DNA of 58,463 bases from Cyanobium sp. Cruz CV13-4-11 (GTDB lineage: Bacteria; Cyanobacteriota; Cyanobacteriia; PCC-6307; Cyanobiaceae). Under the pieces are notes generated by a model, which was given only the letters and a program-made list of their open reading frames with translations, was not told where the DNA came from and did no database searches. The stretch is taken from NCBI RefSeq assembly GCF_024346055.1, contig NZ_JAGQCH010000020.1, positions 1 through 58,463 on the forward strand, in the 5' to 3' direction. Shown piece after piece: positions 25,071 to 34,526 of this stretch (positions are counted from its first letter, which is position 1; every line of letters starts with the position of its first letter). Both the position numbers and the translations under genes were made by a program.

Positions 25071-26882
25071 CTAGGGAGCTTCTGTCCCCTGGGCAGCGTG
25101 CCGTTTTGCCCCGCCGAGGCCGAAGGCCTGGTGCACCGCCTGCAGGGCCCGCACGCCATCGGCCTCCGCCACCACGCAGCTGGTGCGGATCTCGCTGGTG
25201 GCGATCAGGGAGATGTTGATGCCCGCATCGGCCAGGGAACGGAACATCCGTGCCGCCGTGCCGGCGGTGCAGGCCATCCCGGCGCCCACGGCGCTGACCC
25301 TGGCGATGGCCGGGCCCTCCTCGAAGCAGGCACCGTCCCACTGGCGCAGGATCGGGGCCAGGGTCCGTTCGGCCCCCGGCCGGTCGTCGCGGCGCAGGGT
25401 GAAGCTCATGTCCCGCCGCCGGTCCTCCGGGCCGCCGTGGGTGCGCTCCGACTGCACGATCGCGTCCAGGCTGATGCCGGCATCGGCCAGGGCCCGGCAG
25501 ATGGCCGCGGCGGCCCCCGGCCGATCGGGCACCCGTCGCACCGACACCTGCACCTGGTCGCGGTCGAGGGCCACCCCCCGCACCGCCGGATCGCCCAGGT
25601 GGCAAGGGGGCGGATCGTGGCGCAGCTGCTGGTCGGCCAGCTCGAACGCTTCCCCGGCGGCCCGCAGCGCCCGGGCCCCCAGCTGGCCATCCACCACGCA
25701 GCTCACCTTCACCTCGCTGGTGGCGATCAGGCGCAGGTTGATGCCGAGGCGGGCCATGGTGTCGAACAGGCGGGCCGCCACGCCGGGGCGGCCCAGGATG
25801 CCGGCGCCGGCGATGCTCAGCTTGGCCATGCCCGCTTCGGCCGAGAGCTGGGCCCCATCGGCCCCCATGGCCGCCAGCACCTCCTGGCACACGCGGCGGG
25901 CCGCTTCCATTTCCGAGGCCGCCAGGGTGAAGGCGATGTCGTTGCTTGCCCCCTCGTGGATCGCCTGCACGATCAGGTCCACGTTCAGCCCGGCGGCGCC
26001 GAGGGCCTCAAACAGGGTGGCGGCCACGCCCGGCCTGTCAGGCACGTGGGACAGGGCCAGCACGGCCTGGTCGGCCTCCAGTTCGGCGCCGTCCACGGGC
26101 CGGCCCAGCTCCAGCCCCTCACTGCCGATCGGGCGGGCCGGACCGCTGGTGAGCCGGGTGCCGGGGGCCTGGCTCCAGCTGGAGCGCACCGTCAGGGGCA
26201 CGCCGTAGTTGCGGGCGATCTCCACGGCCCGGGGGTGGAGCACCGCGGCCCCGAGGCTCGCCAGCTCCAGCATTTCGTCGCAGCTGACGCTGGCCATCAG
26301 CTGGGCGTCGCTCACCTTGCGGGGATCGGTGGTCAGCACCCCGGGCACATCGGTGTAGATCTCGCAGCCGTCGGCGCCGAGGGCGGCCGCCAGCGCCACC
26401 GCTGAGGTGTCGGAGCCGCCCCGCCCCAGGGTGGTGATCTCCGGGGTGCCGGCATGGCCGCTGCTGGTGCCCTGGAAGCCGGCCACCACCACCACGTGGC
26501 CGTCCTCCAGCAGGCGGCGCAGCCGTTCGGTGCGCACCTCCAGGATGCGGGCCCGGCCGTGGGCCGATTCGGTGATGATGCCCGCCTGGGTGCCGGTCAT
26601 CGAGACGGCGGGGACGCCTTCCGCATGCAGGGCCATCGACAGCAGGGCGATCGACACCTGCTCGCCCGTGGCCAGCAGCATGTCCATCTCCCGCCGCGGC
26701 GGGTCGCTGCAGAGGCTGGCGGCCATGCCGGTCAGCTGGTCGGTGGTGTGCCCCATGGCCGACACCACGATCACCAGTTCGTGACCCTCCTCGCGGCTGG
26801 CGGCGATGCGGCGCGCCACCGCCTGGATCCGCTCGGTGTCGGCCACCGACGTCCCCCCGAACTTCTGTATCAGCAGGCCCAT
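25071..26882 (-). CDS. lysC: aspartate kinase with four ACT repeats
   Basis: Aspartate kinase phosphorylates aspartate, two steps ahead of dihydrodipicolinate synthase. The kinase domain is residues 1-~250, with LLIQKFGGTSVADTERI at the start, VVSAMGHTTDQL, TLGRGGSDTSAVALAAALGA and EIYTDVPGVLTTDPR. Two tandem ACT pairs fill the rest (~265-590), each with the V-DRPG-AA pattern, for example LSHVPDRPGVAATLFEAL and VRRVPDRPGAAAAICRAL; they bind allosteric amino acids. The duplicated ACT arrangement, 603 residues in all, is characteristic of cyanobacteria. It lies 28 bases downstream of holA and 26 bases upstream of the MBL/GAF gene in one minus-strand run. Confidence 0.95.
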   Translation of the reverse strand: MGLLIQKFGGTSVADTERIQAVARRIAASREEGHELVIVVSAMGHTTDQLTGMAASLCSDPPRREMDMLLATGEQVSIALLSMALHAEGVPAVSMTGTQAGIITESAHGRARILEVRTERLRRLLEDGHVVVVAGFQGTSSGHAGTPEITTLGRGGSDTSAVALAAALGADGCEIYTDVPGVLTTDPRKVSDAQLMASVSCDEMLELASLGAAVLHPRAVEIARNYGVPLTVRSSWSQAPGTRLTSGPARPIGSEGLELGRPVDGAELEADQAVLALSHVPDRPGVAATLFEALGAAGLNVDLIVQAIHEGASNDIAFTLAASEMEAARRVCQEVLAAMGADGAQLSAEAGMAKLSIAGAGILGRPGVAARLFDTMARLGINLRLIATSEVKVSCVVDGQLGARALRAAGEAFELADQQLRHDPPPCHLGDPAVRGVALDRDQVQVSVRRVPDRPGAAAAICRALADAGISLDAIVQSERTHGGPEDRRRDMSFTLRRDDRPGAERTLAPILRQWDGACFEEGPAIARVSAVGAGMACTAGTAARMFRSLADAGINISLIATSEIRTSCVVAEADGVRALQAVHQAFGLGGAKRHAAQGTEAP

Positions 26883-26910
26883 GGGCTCGTCGCCGGCGCT
26901 TCCGGCCCGA

Positions 26911-27921
26911 TTATCGACGCGGGGCGCTCCCGGGCTGGTCGTGCCAGCCCTGGGCGGCGGCCAGCAGGAAGCCGTCCCGGAAGGCGTCGCCAGGGTCGGC
27001 GCCGCGCTTGAGGGCGGCCTCCACGTCGAGCAGGCGGCGCAGCAGGGCCAGCAGCTGCTCGGGGGTGCGGCCGCGGATCTGTTTGCGCATCACGTAGATC
27101 CGCTTGGGATTGCCGATCCCCGCGGCCTTGGCGATCACGGCCACGTCCTGTTCGCCGCTGCGCTCCAGCAGGCACACCCAGAGCCAACCCCGGATCTGGC
27201 TGGCCAGGGCCGCCACGATGCGCAGGGCGGGTTCGTTGGCCTCCAGCAGGGCCTCCACCAGGGCGATCGCTTCGGCCGGGTGCTGGGCCAGCAGGGCATC
27301 CCCCACGGCCAGGCTGCTGGTGACCTGGCCACCGATCAGGGCGGCCACCGCCTCGGCCGTGATGGGGCCCGCGGCACTGCCGGCGTGGAGCGCCAGCTTC
27401 TCCAGCTCGCTGGCGAGCCGCAGGCCGTCGCTGCCGATTGCTTCAGCCAGGGCTTCGGCCGCCTCCGGTGCCAGGGCCAGCCCCCGTTCCCGGGCGGCGC
27501 TCTCCACCCGTTCGATCTGGCCGGCCCCGTCCCAGATCGGCGGCAGGGTGAAGGACCGCTCCTCCGCGACGGCCCGCAGCCGCTTGGTGGTGCGCAGCCG
27601 GGCGTCAGGCTTGCCCTCACTGACCAGGAACAGGTGGCCATCGGCGGGGATCAGCTCGAGGGCGGCCTCCAGCTGGGCGGCCAGCTCCGCTGGATGGGCC
27701 TGGCAGAAGGGACTGCGCTGCAGCACCACCACCCGGGCCCCGGCACCGAAGGGGGGCGTGCGGGCCTCCTCCAGGGCTTGGGCCGCCTGGCCGGAATCGG
27801 CCCCGTCGAGGCGGCTGAGGTTGATCGTGGCCCAGGCCGGATCCACCAGGGCCTCGATCTGGGCCGCCAGGGCCCGCTGGCGGGCGGCTTCATCGTCGCC
27901 CCAGTAGAGGTGAATCGGCAT
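26911..27921 (-). CDS. holA: DNA polymerase III subunit delta
   Basis: HolA is the clamp-loader delta subunit that opens the sliding clamp. The 336-residue protein begins MPIHLYWGDDEAARQRALA, the usual opening with a degenerate nucleotide-binding loop. It continues with the AAA-like fold containing LFLVSEGKPDARLRTTKRL and SDGLRLASELEKLALHAG, and a C-terminal collar with GNPKRIYVMRKQIRGRTPEQL. The start ATG shares one base with the stop of the antitoxin-PIN fusion gene (TGATG), so holA may be translationally coupled to that gene. The combination is odd, as an essential replication gene then depends on a toxin-antitoxin transcript. Confidence 0.9.
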   Translation of the reverse strand: MPIHLYWGDDEAARQRALAAQIEALVDPAWATINLSRLDGADSGQAAQALEEARTPPFGAGARVVVLQRSPFCQAHPAELAAQLEAALELIPADGHLFLVSEGKPDARLRTTKRLRAVAEERSFTLPPIWDGAGQIERVESAARERGLALAPEAAEALAEAIGSDGLRLASELEKLALHAGSAAGPITAEAVAALIGGQVTSSLAVGDALLAQHPAEAIALVEALLEANEPALRIVAALASQIRGWLWVCLLERSGEQDVAVIAKAAGIGNPKRIYVMRKQIRGRTPEQLLALLRRLLDVEAALKRGADPGDAFRDGFLLAAAQGWHDQPGSAPRR

Positions 27922-28577
27922 CAGGGCAGGGGTGGCGCCGGCAGGGGCAGGGCGGTGAGCAGGCGGGGGTCCCGGCTGATCATCGCCGTGGCGCCCCCCT
28001 GCAGGGCCGAGGCCAGCTCCAGGGCGACCTCGGGAGCCATCTCGCGCTGCAGGCGCGCCGCCGCCAAGGCGACCTGGGGCGTGAGACTCACCAGGGTCCA
28101 GGCCGTCGGGTCGCTGAACACCGCTTCGTAGCGGGCCGCCAGGGCGTCGTCCCCCAGGCGCAGGGGCCCTTCCATCAGCGTCATCAAGGTGGCCATGCTG
28201 AGCACGCCGCGCCAGCGCCCGGCCGCGATCGCGGCGATCAGGGGCTCCGAGTGGCGGCTGGAGGCGTCGCCGCGCAGGTAGGGAATCAGCACCGTGGCGT
28301 CGACGGCCACAGCCGAGCCGAGGGTCAGGTGGGCGGCGCTATCCAGGGGCTGGATCGGCCCGGGTTGGCTCGGCTGGAGCGGGTCGGGCCAGCAGACGCG
28401 GCCGCTGCCCTTGAGGGCGATCAGGGCCTGGCGCTGGGGACGGTGGCGGCGCCAGAGCGGGACCAGGGCCGCCACCGGGTGGCCGTGACGCGCGATCAGG
28501 GTCTCTTCGCCCCCATGGGCCCGATCAAGCAGCTCGGCGAAGCGCTTCCTGGCCTCCAGGACGCCGAGGGTGTCCAT
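27921..28577 (-). CDS. single-chain Phd/YefM-type antitoxin fused to PIN toxin
   Basis: The first ~45 residues, MDTLGVLEARKRFAELLDRA then ETLIARHGHPVAALVPL, have the compact Phd/YefM DNA-binding fold, including the A-R-xF-ELL and I-RHG-P-A-LVP signatures. A ~40-residue proline-rich linker leads to a PIN-like domain from ~89: D93 (AVDATVLIPYL), E136 (TLMEGPL) and D203 (ISRDPRL) match acidic ligand positions. The third, normally the D of DALHLA-like motifs, is V184 (PEVALELASAL). ATG 28577 is chosen over the frame's 28610 because 28610 lies inside the palindrome at 28598-28620. Normally antitoxin and toxin are separate proteins; here antitoxin and toxin cannot be uncoupled by proteolysis of one partner, so a regulator role or a tamed remnant is likely. 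Confidence 0.7.
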   Translation of the reverse strand: MDTLGVLEARKRFAELLDRAHGGEETLIARHGHPVAALVPLWRRHRPQRQALIALKGSGRVCWPDPLQPSQPGPIQPLDSAAHLTLGSAVAVDATVLIPYLRGDASSRHSEPLIAAIAAGRWRGVLSMATLMTLMEGPLRLGDDALAARYEAVFSDPTAWTLVSLTPQVALAAARLQREMAPEVALELASALQGGATAMISRDPRLLTALPLPAPPLP

Positions 28578-28597
28578 GGTGTGTCGGGCGAAAACGG

Positions 28598-28620
28598 AAT
28601 CTGTACACAATGTACAGATT
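28598..28620. promoter_or_regulatory. perfect palindrome with two TGTACA cores, probable operator
   Basis: AATCTGTACA (28598-28607) and TGTACAGATT (28611-28620) are perfect 10-base inverted arms around CAA. TGTACA is the core reported for the YefM-YoeB operator of Escherichia coli. The site lies 20 bases upstream of the ATG of the YefM-PIN fusion gene and ~80 bases from the divergent cobH start, so the fusion protein probably represses its own promoter here and might affect cobH. Confidence 0.65.
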
Positions 28621-28702
28621 TTGATTTTGCTTGCGAGCGCACCCCGCCAGGGGCAAGGCCGGCGCCTCCCCTAACCTCGCCCCTTCCCGTCCCGGTGCCC
28701 CC

Positions 28703-29380
28703 ATGCCGCGCCAGGCGAGCAACAGCCTCGAGGCTTCCCTCGATCACCCGATCTTCCAGGAGAGCGTGCGGCGCATCCGCCTCTGGCTGGGTTCGACGGG
28801 TCTGCAGGGGGTGGAGCAGGAGCTGCTGGAGCGCCTGGTGCACAGCAGCGGCGACCTGGGCCTGGCGCCGGATCTGCGCCTCGGGCCGGGGGCCTGCGCC
28901 GCCGGCCTCAACGCCCTGGCGGCCGGCGCGCCGATCCTCACCGACACGGCGATGGCCGCGGCGGCCGTGGCGCCCATGGCCCGGCGCACCTTCGCCAATC
29001 CGGTCCATTCGGTGCTGGCCTGGGCCCCCGCCGTCGCCCCCGCCGGCGGCACCCGGGCGGCGGCGGGCATGGAGCGGGCCCTGCTGGAGCACCCGCGGGC
29101 GGTGGTGCTGGTGGGCAGCGCCCCCACGGCCCTGGAGCGGCTGCTGGAGCTGGTCGAGGCCGGAACCATCGCCGCCCCGGCCCTGGTGATCGGCATGCCG
29201 GTGGGGTTCGTGGGGGTGGCCGAGAGCAAGCGCCACCTGGCCGCCAGCGCCCTCCCCCAGATCCGCCTGGAGGGCAGCAAGGGCGGCGCCGGCCTGGTGG
29301 GTGCCGCCGCCAATGCCCTGCTGCGCCGGGCCTGGCTGGATCAGGCGGCCCAGGATCAGGCGGCTCTCGATCCCGCCTGA
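28703..29380 (+). CDS. cobH: precorrin-8X methylmutase
   Basis: CobH/CbiC moves a methyl group from C11 to C12 to form hydrogenobyrinate in cobalamin synthesis. ATG 28703 gives 225 residues. [16 protein letters not shown] (~44-59) contains the catalytic histidine H47, and [43 protein letters not shown] and [18 protein letters not shown] are the typical later blocks. The frame is open 24 codons further upstream, but those residues resemble no family N-terminus. It is divergent from the antitoxin-PIN gene and overlaps the convergent mutS end by 25 bases. Cyanobacteria of this group make pseudocobalamin, consistent with presence of this gene. Confidence 0.93.
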   Translation: MPRQASNSLEASLDHPIFQESVRRIRLWLGSTGLQGVEQELLERLVHSSGDLGLAPDLRLGPGACAAGLNALAAGAPILTDTAMAAAAVAPMARRTFANPVHSVLAWAPAVAPAGGTRAAAGMERALLEHPRAVVLVGSAPTALERLLELVEAGTIAAPALVIGMPVGFVGVAESKRHLAASALPQIRLEGSKGGAGLVGAAANALLRRAWLDQAAQDQAALDPA

Positions 29381-32088
29381 AGACCCACCGCCACATGGCT
29401 GTTGGCTTCGATGCGGCCCAGCACCTGGCGGGCCCGCAGCACCACCGAGGCGGGGACGCCCGCCAGCCGGGCCGCCTCGATGCCGTAGCTGCGACTGGCG
29501 CCCCCCCGGCAGACCCGGTGCAGGAAGACCAGGTCGTTGCCGGTCTCCTCCACCAGCACCTGGGCGTTGCCGACGTTGGGCAGCAGCTCGGCGAGCTCGT
29601 TGAGCTCGTGGTAATGGGTGGCGAAGATCGTGCGGGCCCCGATGCCCTCGGCCAGGTGCTCGGCCACGGCCCAGGCGATCGAGAGGCCGTCGAAGGTGGC
29701 CGTGCCGCGGCCGATCTCGTCGAGCAGCACCAGGGAGCGGGGGCTGGCGTGGTGAAGGATGTTGGCGGTCTCGGCCATCTCCACCATGAAGGTGGACTGG
29801 CCGCTGGCCAGGTCGTCCACCGCGCCCACCCGGGTGAAGATGCGATCGGCGATGCCGAGCCGGGCGGAGCGGGCCGGGATCCAGCTACCGATCTGGGCCA
29901 TCAGCTGCAGCAGGCCGCTCTGGCGCAGATAGCAGCTCTTGCCGCTGGCATTGGGGCCCGTGAGCACGATCAGGTCCGGCGCCGGGGCGCCCAGCTGCAG
30001 GTCGTTGGCGGTGAAGGACGCATCGACCAGTAGCTGCTCCACCACCGGATGGCGCCCCGCCTCGATCACCAGCTCGCGGCCCTCGCTGAGTTCGGGCCGG
30101 CAGTAGCCGCCGGTGGCCGCCACCTCCGCCAGGGAGGCCAGGGCATCGAGTTCCGCCACCCGCCGCGCGGCCGCCCGCACGGGGCCGGCCGCCTCCCCCA
30201 CCCGGCGGCGCAGGTCGCAGAAGAGGTCGTATTCCCGCTGGCAGGCCCGGGCCCGCAGCTGCAGGATCCGGCCTTCGCGGCCCTTGAGCTCCGGGGTGAC
30301 GAAGCGCTCCTCGTTGGCCAGGGTCTGGCGGCGGATCCAGTGGTCCGGAACGGCGGCGGCCCGGGCACGGCTCACGGCCAGGAAGTAGCCGAAGGTGCGG
30401 TGGTACTGCAGGCGCAGGTTGGGGTTGCCGCTGGCCCGCCGTTCGATCGCCTCCTGCCGCGAAAGCCAGGCCTCCTGGTCGTCGAGCTGGTTGCGCAGGC
30501 CGTCGAGCACCGGATCGACCCCGTCATGGAGCAGCCCGCCTTCACTCAGCGATAGGGGCGGCGTGTTGACCAGGTGGTGGCGCACCTCCTCGGCCAGGCC
30601 GGCCAGCTCGGGCCAGGGACCCTTCAGGGCCGCCAGGGGGCCGCTGCGGCAGGGGGCCACCAGGGCCGCCAGGCGCGGCAGCCGCTCGAGGCCGTCGGCC
30701 AGGGACACCAGGTCGCGGGCGGAGGCGCTGCCGGCGCCGGCCCGCCCCGCCAGCCGCTCCAGATCCCCCATGGGCCGCAGCAGCCGGCGCAGTCCCAGCC
30801 GCAGGGGCCGCTGCTCCACCAGCTCGCTCACCGCCTCCTGCCGCTCCAGGATCGCGGCCCGGTCCACCAGGGGGGCCTCGATCCAGCGCCGCAGACAGCG
30901 ACCGCCCATGGCGGTGGCGGTGCGGTCGAGGGCCCAGAGCAGGGAGCCCTGCAGGGCGCCGCCCAGCTGGGTGCGGGTGAGCTCCAGGTTGCGGCGGGTC
31001 TGGGCGTCGAGCACCAGCTGGTCGCCGGCCTGCCAGAGCCGCGGCATCTCCAGCGGGATGGCCGCGGGTTCGGCCTGGGTCGTGTCCAGGTAGGCCAGCA
31101 GGCCCCCGGCGGCCCGCAGCGCCAGGGGCGCCTCCCCCAGCCCCAGGCCATCGAGGCTGGCCAGGCGGAAGCGGCGGCGCAGCAGGGCGGCGGCTTCGGT
31201 GGCGTCGAAGGGGGTGCGGGCCAGGGGGGTGAGCCGCAGACCCTCGGGGCACCAGGCAGGCGCCTCCGCCGGGCCAGGCCACACCACCTCGGCGGGCTCC
31301 AGCTGCAGCAGCTCCTGGTGCAGGCTGCCGCTGCCCGTGCGCTCGGTCACCCGGAACTCGCCGGTGCTGACGTCGGCGACGGCCAGACCCCAGCGACCGG
31401 CGTGGCTGCCGTCCCCGTCGAGCACCACGGCGCAGAGCCAGTTGTTGCGCCGGGCCGCCAGCATGCCCTCCTCCAGCACCGTGCCGGGGGTGAGCACCCG
31501 GGTGATGCCGCGGCGCAGCAGGGCCCCCTTGGCGGGGGTGGCCTCCAGCTGGTCGCAGAGGGCCACGCTGAGGCCGCGGCGCACCAGGTCGGCGCAGTAG
31601 CGCTCGGCGGCGTGGTGGGGGATGCCCGCCATCGGCACCCGGCCCAGGGCCTTGCCGGCGTCCTTGCCGGTGAGGGTGAGCTCCAGCAGGCGCGAGAGCA
31701 GGATCGCGTCCTCGAAGAAGAACTCGTAGAAGTCGCCGAGGCGGTAAAGCAGCACCCGGTCGGGATGGGCCGCCTTGAGCTCCACGTAGTGCCGTAGCAC
31801 CGGCGTGAGCGCCGCCGGCTCCACCAGGGAATGGTGGTGCCAGCGGGGCAGGTCGTCGTCGGGCTCAGGGGTCTGGCCGCCGCGCTCGGGCTCGGGCTCG
31901 GCCGGTTTCGGCACGGAGGGCCGCCGCCGGGCCCGGGGCCGGGCGCTGGCATCGGCCAGCAGGGTCTGGTCGTCCAGGCCGCCCTCGCCGTCGGGCTCGG
32001 GCGCCGGCGCCACCTCACCCCCGAATAGGTCGCCCTGCAGGCTGGCGTCGTCCGTGAGCGGGAGCTGCTGCTGCACTTCCCTGGCCAT
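29356..32088 (-). CDS. mutS: DNA mismatch repair protein MutS
   Basis: MutS binds mismatches and recruits repair. After an N-terminal extension of ~95 residues rich in proline, glutamate and arginine, the mismatch-binding domain begins, with [20 protein letters not shown] supplying the F-x-E wedge (F-Y-E-F-F). Connector, lever and clamp domains follow, with [19 protein letters not shown]. The ATPase then has Walker [15 protein letters not shown], Walker [18 protein letters not shown] and THYHEL. Length is 910, slightly long because of the N-terminal extension, which is usual for picocyanobacterial MutS. It is divergent from ribH across 120 bases. Confidence 0.95.
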   Translation of the reverse strand: MAREVQQQLPLTDDASLQGDLFGGEVAPAPEPDGEGGLDDQTLLADASARPRARRRPSVPKPAEPEPERGGQTPEPDDDLPRWHHHSLVEPAALTPVLRHYVELKAAHPDRVLLYRLGDFYEFFFEDAILLSRLLELTLTGKDAGKALGRVPMAGIPHHAAERYCADLVRRGLSVALCDQLEATPAKGALLRRGITRVLTPGTVLEEGMLAARRNNWLCAVVLDGDGSHAGRWGLAVADVSTGEFRVTERTGSGSLHQELLQLEPAEVVWPGPAEAPAWCPEGLRLTPLARTPFDATEAAALLRRRFRLASLDGLGLGEAPLALRAAGGLLAYLDTTQAEPAAIPLEMPRLWQAGDQLVLDAQTRRNLELTRTQLGGALQGSLLWALDRTATAMGGRCLRRWIEAPLVDRAAILERQEAVSELVEQRPLRLGLRRLLRPMGDLERLAGRAGAGSASARDLVSLADGLERLPRLAALVAPCRSGPLAALKGPWPELAGLAEEVRHHLVNTPPLSLSEGGLLHDGVDPVLDGLRNQLDDQEAWLSRQEAIERRASGNPNLRLQYHRTFGYFLAVSRARAAAVPDHWIRRQTLANEERFVTPELKGREGRILQLRARACQREYDLFCDLRRRVGEAAGPVRAAARRVAELDALASLAEVAATGGYCRPELSEGRELVIEAGRHPVVEQLLVDASFTANDLQLGAPAPDLIVLTGPNASGKSCYLRQSGLLQLMAQIGSWIPARSARLGIADRIFTRVGAVDDLASGQSTFMVEMAETANILHHASPRSLVLLDEIGRGTATFDGLSIAWAVAEHLAEGIGARTIFATHYHELNELAELLPNVGNAQVLVEETGNDLVFLHRVCRGGASRSYGIEAARLAGVPASVVLRARQVLGRIEANSHVAVGLQAGSRAA

Positions 32089-32208
32089 GGGCCCGCCGCC
32101 TGGAGCGCTTCGATCGTAGGGGCCCTGCCAGGGAGATCCTCACGACGCTGGCGTAGGAGGCCCGGATGCTGCTCAACTGGGTTGTGAGTTTCTTCGTGGT
32201 CTGATCCC

Positions 32209-32697
32209 TTGACGGTTTTCGAAGGTCGTTTCACCGATGTCGCCGATCTGCGGATCGGCCTGGTGATCGCCCGCTTCAACGATCTGGTGACCGGCAAGCT
32301 GCTGAGCGGCTGCCTCGATTCCCTCTGCCGCCACGGCATTGATGTGGGCCCCGGGAGCAGCCAGCTCGACGTGGCCTGGGTGCCGGGCAGCTTCGAGATC
32401 CCCCTGGTGGCCCAGCGGCTGGCCGCCAGCGGCCGCTACCAGGTGGTCATCACCCTGGGGGCGGTGATCCGGGGCGACACGCCCCACTTCGACGTGGTGG
32501 TGGCCGAGGTGAGCAAGGGTGTGGCCGCCGTGGCCCGCGACACCGGCGTTCCGGTGATCTTCGGGGTGCTCACCACCGACACCCTGCAGCAGGCCCTGGA
32601 GCGGGCCGGCATCAAGAGCAACCTGGGCTGGAGCTACGGCCTCCAGGCCCTGGAGATGGGCAGCCTGATGGCGGCCCTGCCCAAGCAACAGCCATGA
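32209..32697 (+). CDS. ribH: 6,7-dimethyl-8-ribityllumazine synthase
   Basis: RibH joins a ribitylamino-uracil with dihydroxybutanone phosphate in riboflavin synthesis and assembles into large hollow shells. The 162-residue protein has [19 protein letters not shown], then [30 protein letters not shown] with the catalytic histidine H93, and [19 protein letters not shown]. The start is TTG 32209; there is no ATG earlier in frame, and the position gives the correct N-terminus. Its stop overlaps the rfbA start in ATGA, tying vitamin and sugar-nucleotide genes together on one transcript. Confidence 0.95.
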   Translation: MTVFEGRFTDVADLRIGLVIARFNDLVTGKLLSGCLDSLCRHGIDVGPGSSQLDVAWVPGSFEIPLVAQRLAASGRYQVVITLGAVIRGDTPHFDVVVAEVSKGVAAVARDTGVPVIFGVLTTDTLQQALERAGIKSNLGWSYGLQALEMGSLMAALPKQQP

Positions 32698-33602
32698 ACC
32701 GCAAGGGACTCATTCTGGCGGGGGGCAGTGGCACGCGCCTGGCGCCTCTCACCGCTGCCGTCAGCAAGCAGCTGGTGCCGGTGTACGACAAGCCGATGAT
32801 CTACTACCCGCTCAGCACGCTGATGTTGGCGGGCATCCGCGAGGTGCTGGTGATCACCACCCCCACCGACCAACCCGCCTTCGAACGCTTGCTGGGGGAC
32901 GGCTCGGCCTGGGGCATGGAGATCCGCTACGCGGTGCAGCCCAGCCCCGACGGGCTGGCCCAGGCGTTCCTGATCGGTGCCGATTTCCTTGACGGCGCCC
33001 CGGCGGCCCTGGTGCTGGGCGACAATCTGTTCCACGGCCACGACCTGATCCCCCAGCTGCAGGGGGCCAATGGCGAGGAGCCGGGGGCCACCGTGTTTGC
33101 CTATCCGGTGAGCGACCCGGAGCGCTACGGGGTGGTGGAGTTCAGCGCTGACGGCCGGGTGCTGAGCATCGACGAGAAGCCCTCCGAGCCCCGCAGCCGC
33201 TACGCCGTGACGGGTCTGTACTTCTACGACCACACGGTGGTGGAGCGGGCCCACCAGGTGCGTCCCTCGCCGCGGGGCGAACTGGAGATCACCGACCTCA
33301 ACCAGCTCTACCTCGATGAGGGCCTGCTGCGGGTGGAGCTGATGGGCCGCGGCATGGCCTGGCTGGACACCGGCACCCCCGACTCCCTGCACGAGGCCGC
33401 CAGCTACATCCGCACCCTGGAGAAGCGCCAGGGCCTCAAGGTGGGCTGCCCCGAGGAGGTGGCCTGGCGTCTGGGCTGGATCGACCACCTCCAGCTGGAA
33501 CGGCTGGCCCTGCCCCTGAAGAAATCCGGCTACGGCGACTACCTGCTGCGCCTGCTGCAGGAGGCCGCCAGCGACCACCTGGCCCTGGAGCCCCAACGAT
33601 GA
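32694..33602 (+). CDS. rfbA: glucose-1-phosphate thymidylyltransferase
   Basis: RfbA makes dTDP-glucose, the first step to dTDP-L-rhamnose and related sugars. The nucleotide-binding [16 protein letters not shown] lies at ~5-20. [39 protein letters not shown] (with the metal aspartate D111-like position in GDN), [19 protein letters not shown] and the late [14 protein letters not shown] are all present. The 302 residues match the family. It overlaps rfbC by four bases (ATGA). The partners rfbB and rfbD are not in the window. Confidence 0.95.
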   Translation: MNRKGLILAGGSGTRLAPLTAAVSKQLVPVYDKPMIYYPLSTLMLAGIREVLVITTPTDQPAFERLLGDGSAWGMEIRYAVQPSPDGLAQAFLIGADFLDGAPAALVLGDNLFHGHDLIPQLQGANGEEPGATVFAYPVSDPERYGVVEFSADGRVLSIDEKPSEPRSRYAVTGLYFYDHTVVERAHQVRPSPRGELEITDLNQLYLDEGLLRVELMGRGMAWLDTGTPDSLHEAASYIRTLEKRQGLKVGCPEEVAWRLGWIDHLQLERLALPLKKSGYGDYLLRLLQEAASDHLALEPQR

Positions 33603-34198
33603 ACGTGCAGTTCCTGGCCATCGACGGCCCCCTGCTGCTCACCCCGGCGGTGTATGCCGATGAGCGGGGCTGGTTCAGCGAGAGCTGGAACCGGCGCCGC
33701 TTCGCCGATGCCCTCGGCAAGGAGGACGCGGACGCCCCCGCGTTCGTGCAGGACAACCACTCCCGCTCTGTGCAGGGGGTGCTGCGGGGCCTGCATTTCC
33801 AGCGGGACCCCCACCCCCAGGGCAAGCTCGTGCGCTGCACGGTCGGGGAGGTGTTTGATGTGGCCGTCGACCTGCGCCAGGACTCCCCCACCCTGGGCCA
33901 GTGGGTGGGCGAGCGGCTCAGCGCCGAGAACCAGCGCCAACTGTGGGTGCCGGTGGGCTTCGCCCATGGCTTCCTGACCCTCAGCCCGGTGGCCGAGGTG
34001 CAGTACAAGACCGCCGGCTACTGGAGCCGGGAGTGCGAGCGCTCCCTGGCCTGGAACGACCCGGCGATCGGCATCGACTGGCCCCTGGGGGAGCTGCCTG
34101 CGCCGCACCAGCCCCTGCTGGCTCCCAAGGACGCCGCCGCCCCCGGCCTGGGGGCTCTGGCGGCCGCCGGCGATCTGTTTGCGCCCGACAACGTGTGA
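33599..34198 (+). CDS. rfbC: dTDP-4-dehydrorhamnose 3,5-epimerase
   Basis: RfbC inverts C3 and C5 of dTDP-4-keto-6-deoxyglucose on the way to dTDP-rhamnose. This cupin has [38 protein letters not shown] with the catalytic base H66 near that turn, [20 protein letters not shown] and [12 protein letters not shown]. At 199 residues it is slightly long because of a C-terminal extension after [15 protein letters not shown]. It completes the overlapping ribH-rfbA-rfbC set. A second, truncated epimerase of the same fold occurs at 37284-37718. Confidence 0.95.
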   Translation: MNVQFLAIDGPLLLTPAVYADERGWFSESWNRRRFADALGKEDADAPAFVQDNHSRSVQGVLRGLHFQRDPHPQGKLVRCTVGEVFDVAVDLRQDSPTLGQWVGERLSAENQRQLWVPVGFAHGFLTLSPVAEVQYKTAGYWSRECERSLAWNDPAIGIDWPLGELPAPHQPLLAPKDAAAPGLGALAAAGDLFAPDNV

Positions 34199-34284
34199 AG
34201 GATGGCTCCAGCGGCGGCCAGGGCCCCGCTCTGCATGGCAGGATCCCCCACGCTGCCTGATCCGGCCTCGCGCCTTCCTGCCCC

Positions 34285-34473
34285 ATGCAGATCCTCAACA
34301 CCCTCACCGTTCTGGCCCTGGTGGTGATGTCCTTCGCCCTGATCGTGGCGGTGCCGGTGCTCTACGCGAGCACCGAGGACAGCGGCCGCTCCAACCGCCT
34401 GATCCTGATCGGCGGTGCCGCCTGGGTGGCTCTGGTGCTGGTGAACTGGGGCATGAGCCTGCTGGTGGTCTGA
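34285..34473 (+). CDS. psbZ: photosystem II protein Z
   Basis: PsbZ is a 62-residue, two-helix thylakoid membrane protein at the edge of the photosystem II core, involved in supercomplex stability. The sequence [20 protein letters not shown] followed by [17 protein letters not shown] and the second helix [20 protein letters not shown] has the typical helix-loop-helix layout, with the VPV-YA turn. This single gene fixes the window as cyanobacterial. It is separated by 86 bases from rfbC and followed at once by the decayed exporter genes, so the accessory island starts directly next to a photosystem gene. Confidence 0.93.
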   Translation: MQILNTLTVLALVVMSFALIVAVPVLYASTEDSGRSNRLILIGGAAWVALVLVNWGMSLLVV

Positions 34474-34526
34474 GGTCGACAGGGTGACGGCGTGACAGCC
34501 TGCCCGGAGCACCCCAGTCCCGCCGT

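Noticed and set aside
25045..25890. N-terminal extension of the metallo-hydrolase/GAF frame to 885 codons
   Set aside because: The extra part lies within lysC and reads as low-complexity sequence; FWGTRGSIAKPG directly after ATG 25044 is the normal MBL start.
28578..28610. Longer start of the YefM-PIN fusion at 28610
   Set aside because: It would place the start codon inside the TGTACA palindrome, and the added 11 residues do not belong to the Phd/YefM fold.
32166..32207. 12-codon frame [12 protein letters not shown] before ribH as a small photosynthetic membrane protein
   Set aside because: It is too short for any known subunit such as PetN or PsbZ, and psbZ itself is found at 34285.
34490..34526. 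Terminator after psbZ
   Set aside because: No convincing stem with a T-run could be formed in the 53 bases before the broken permease gene.
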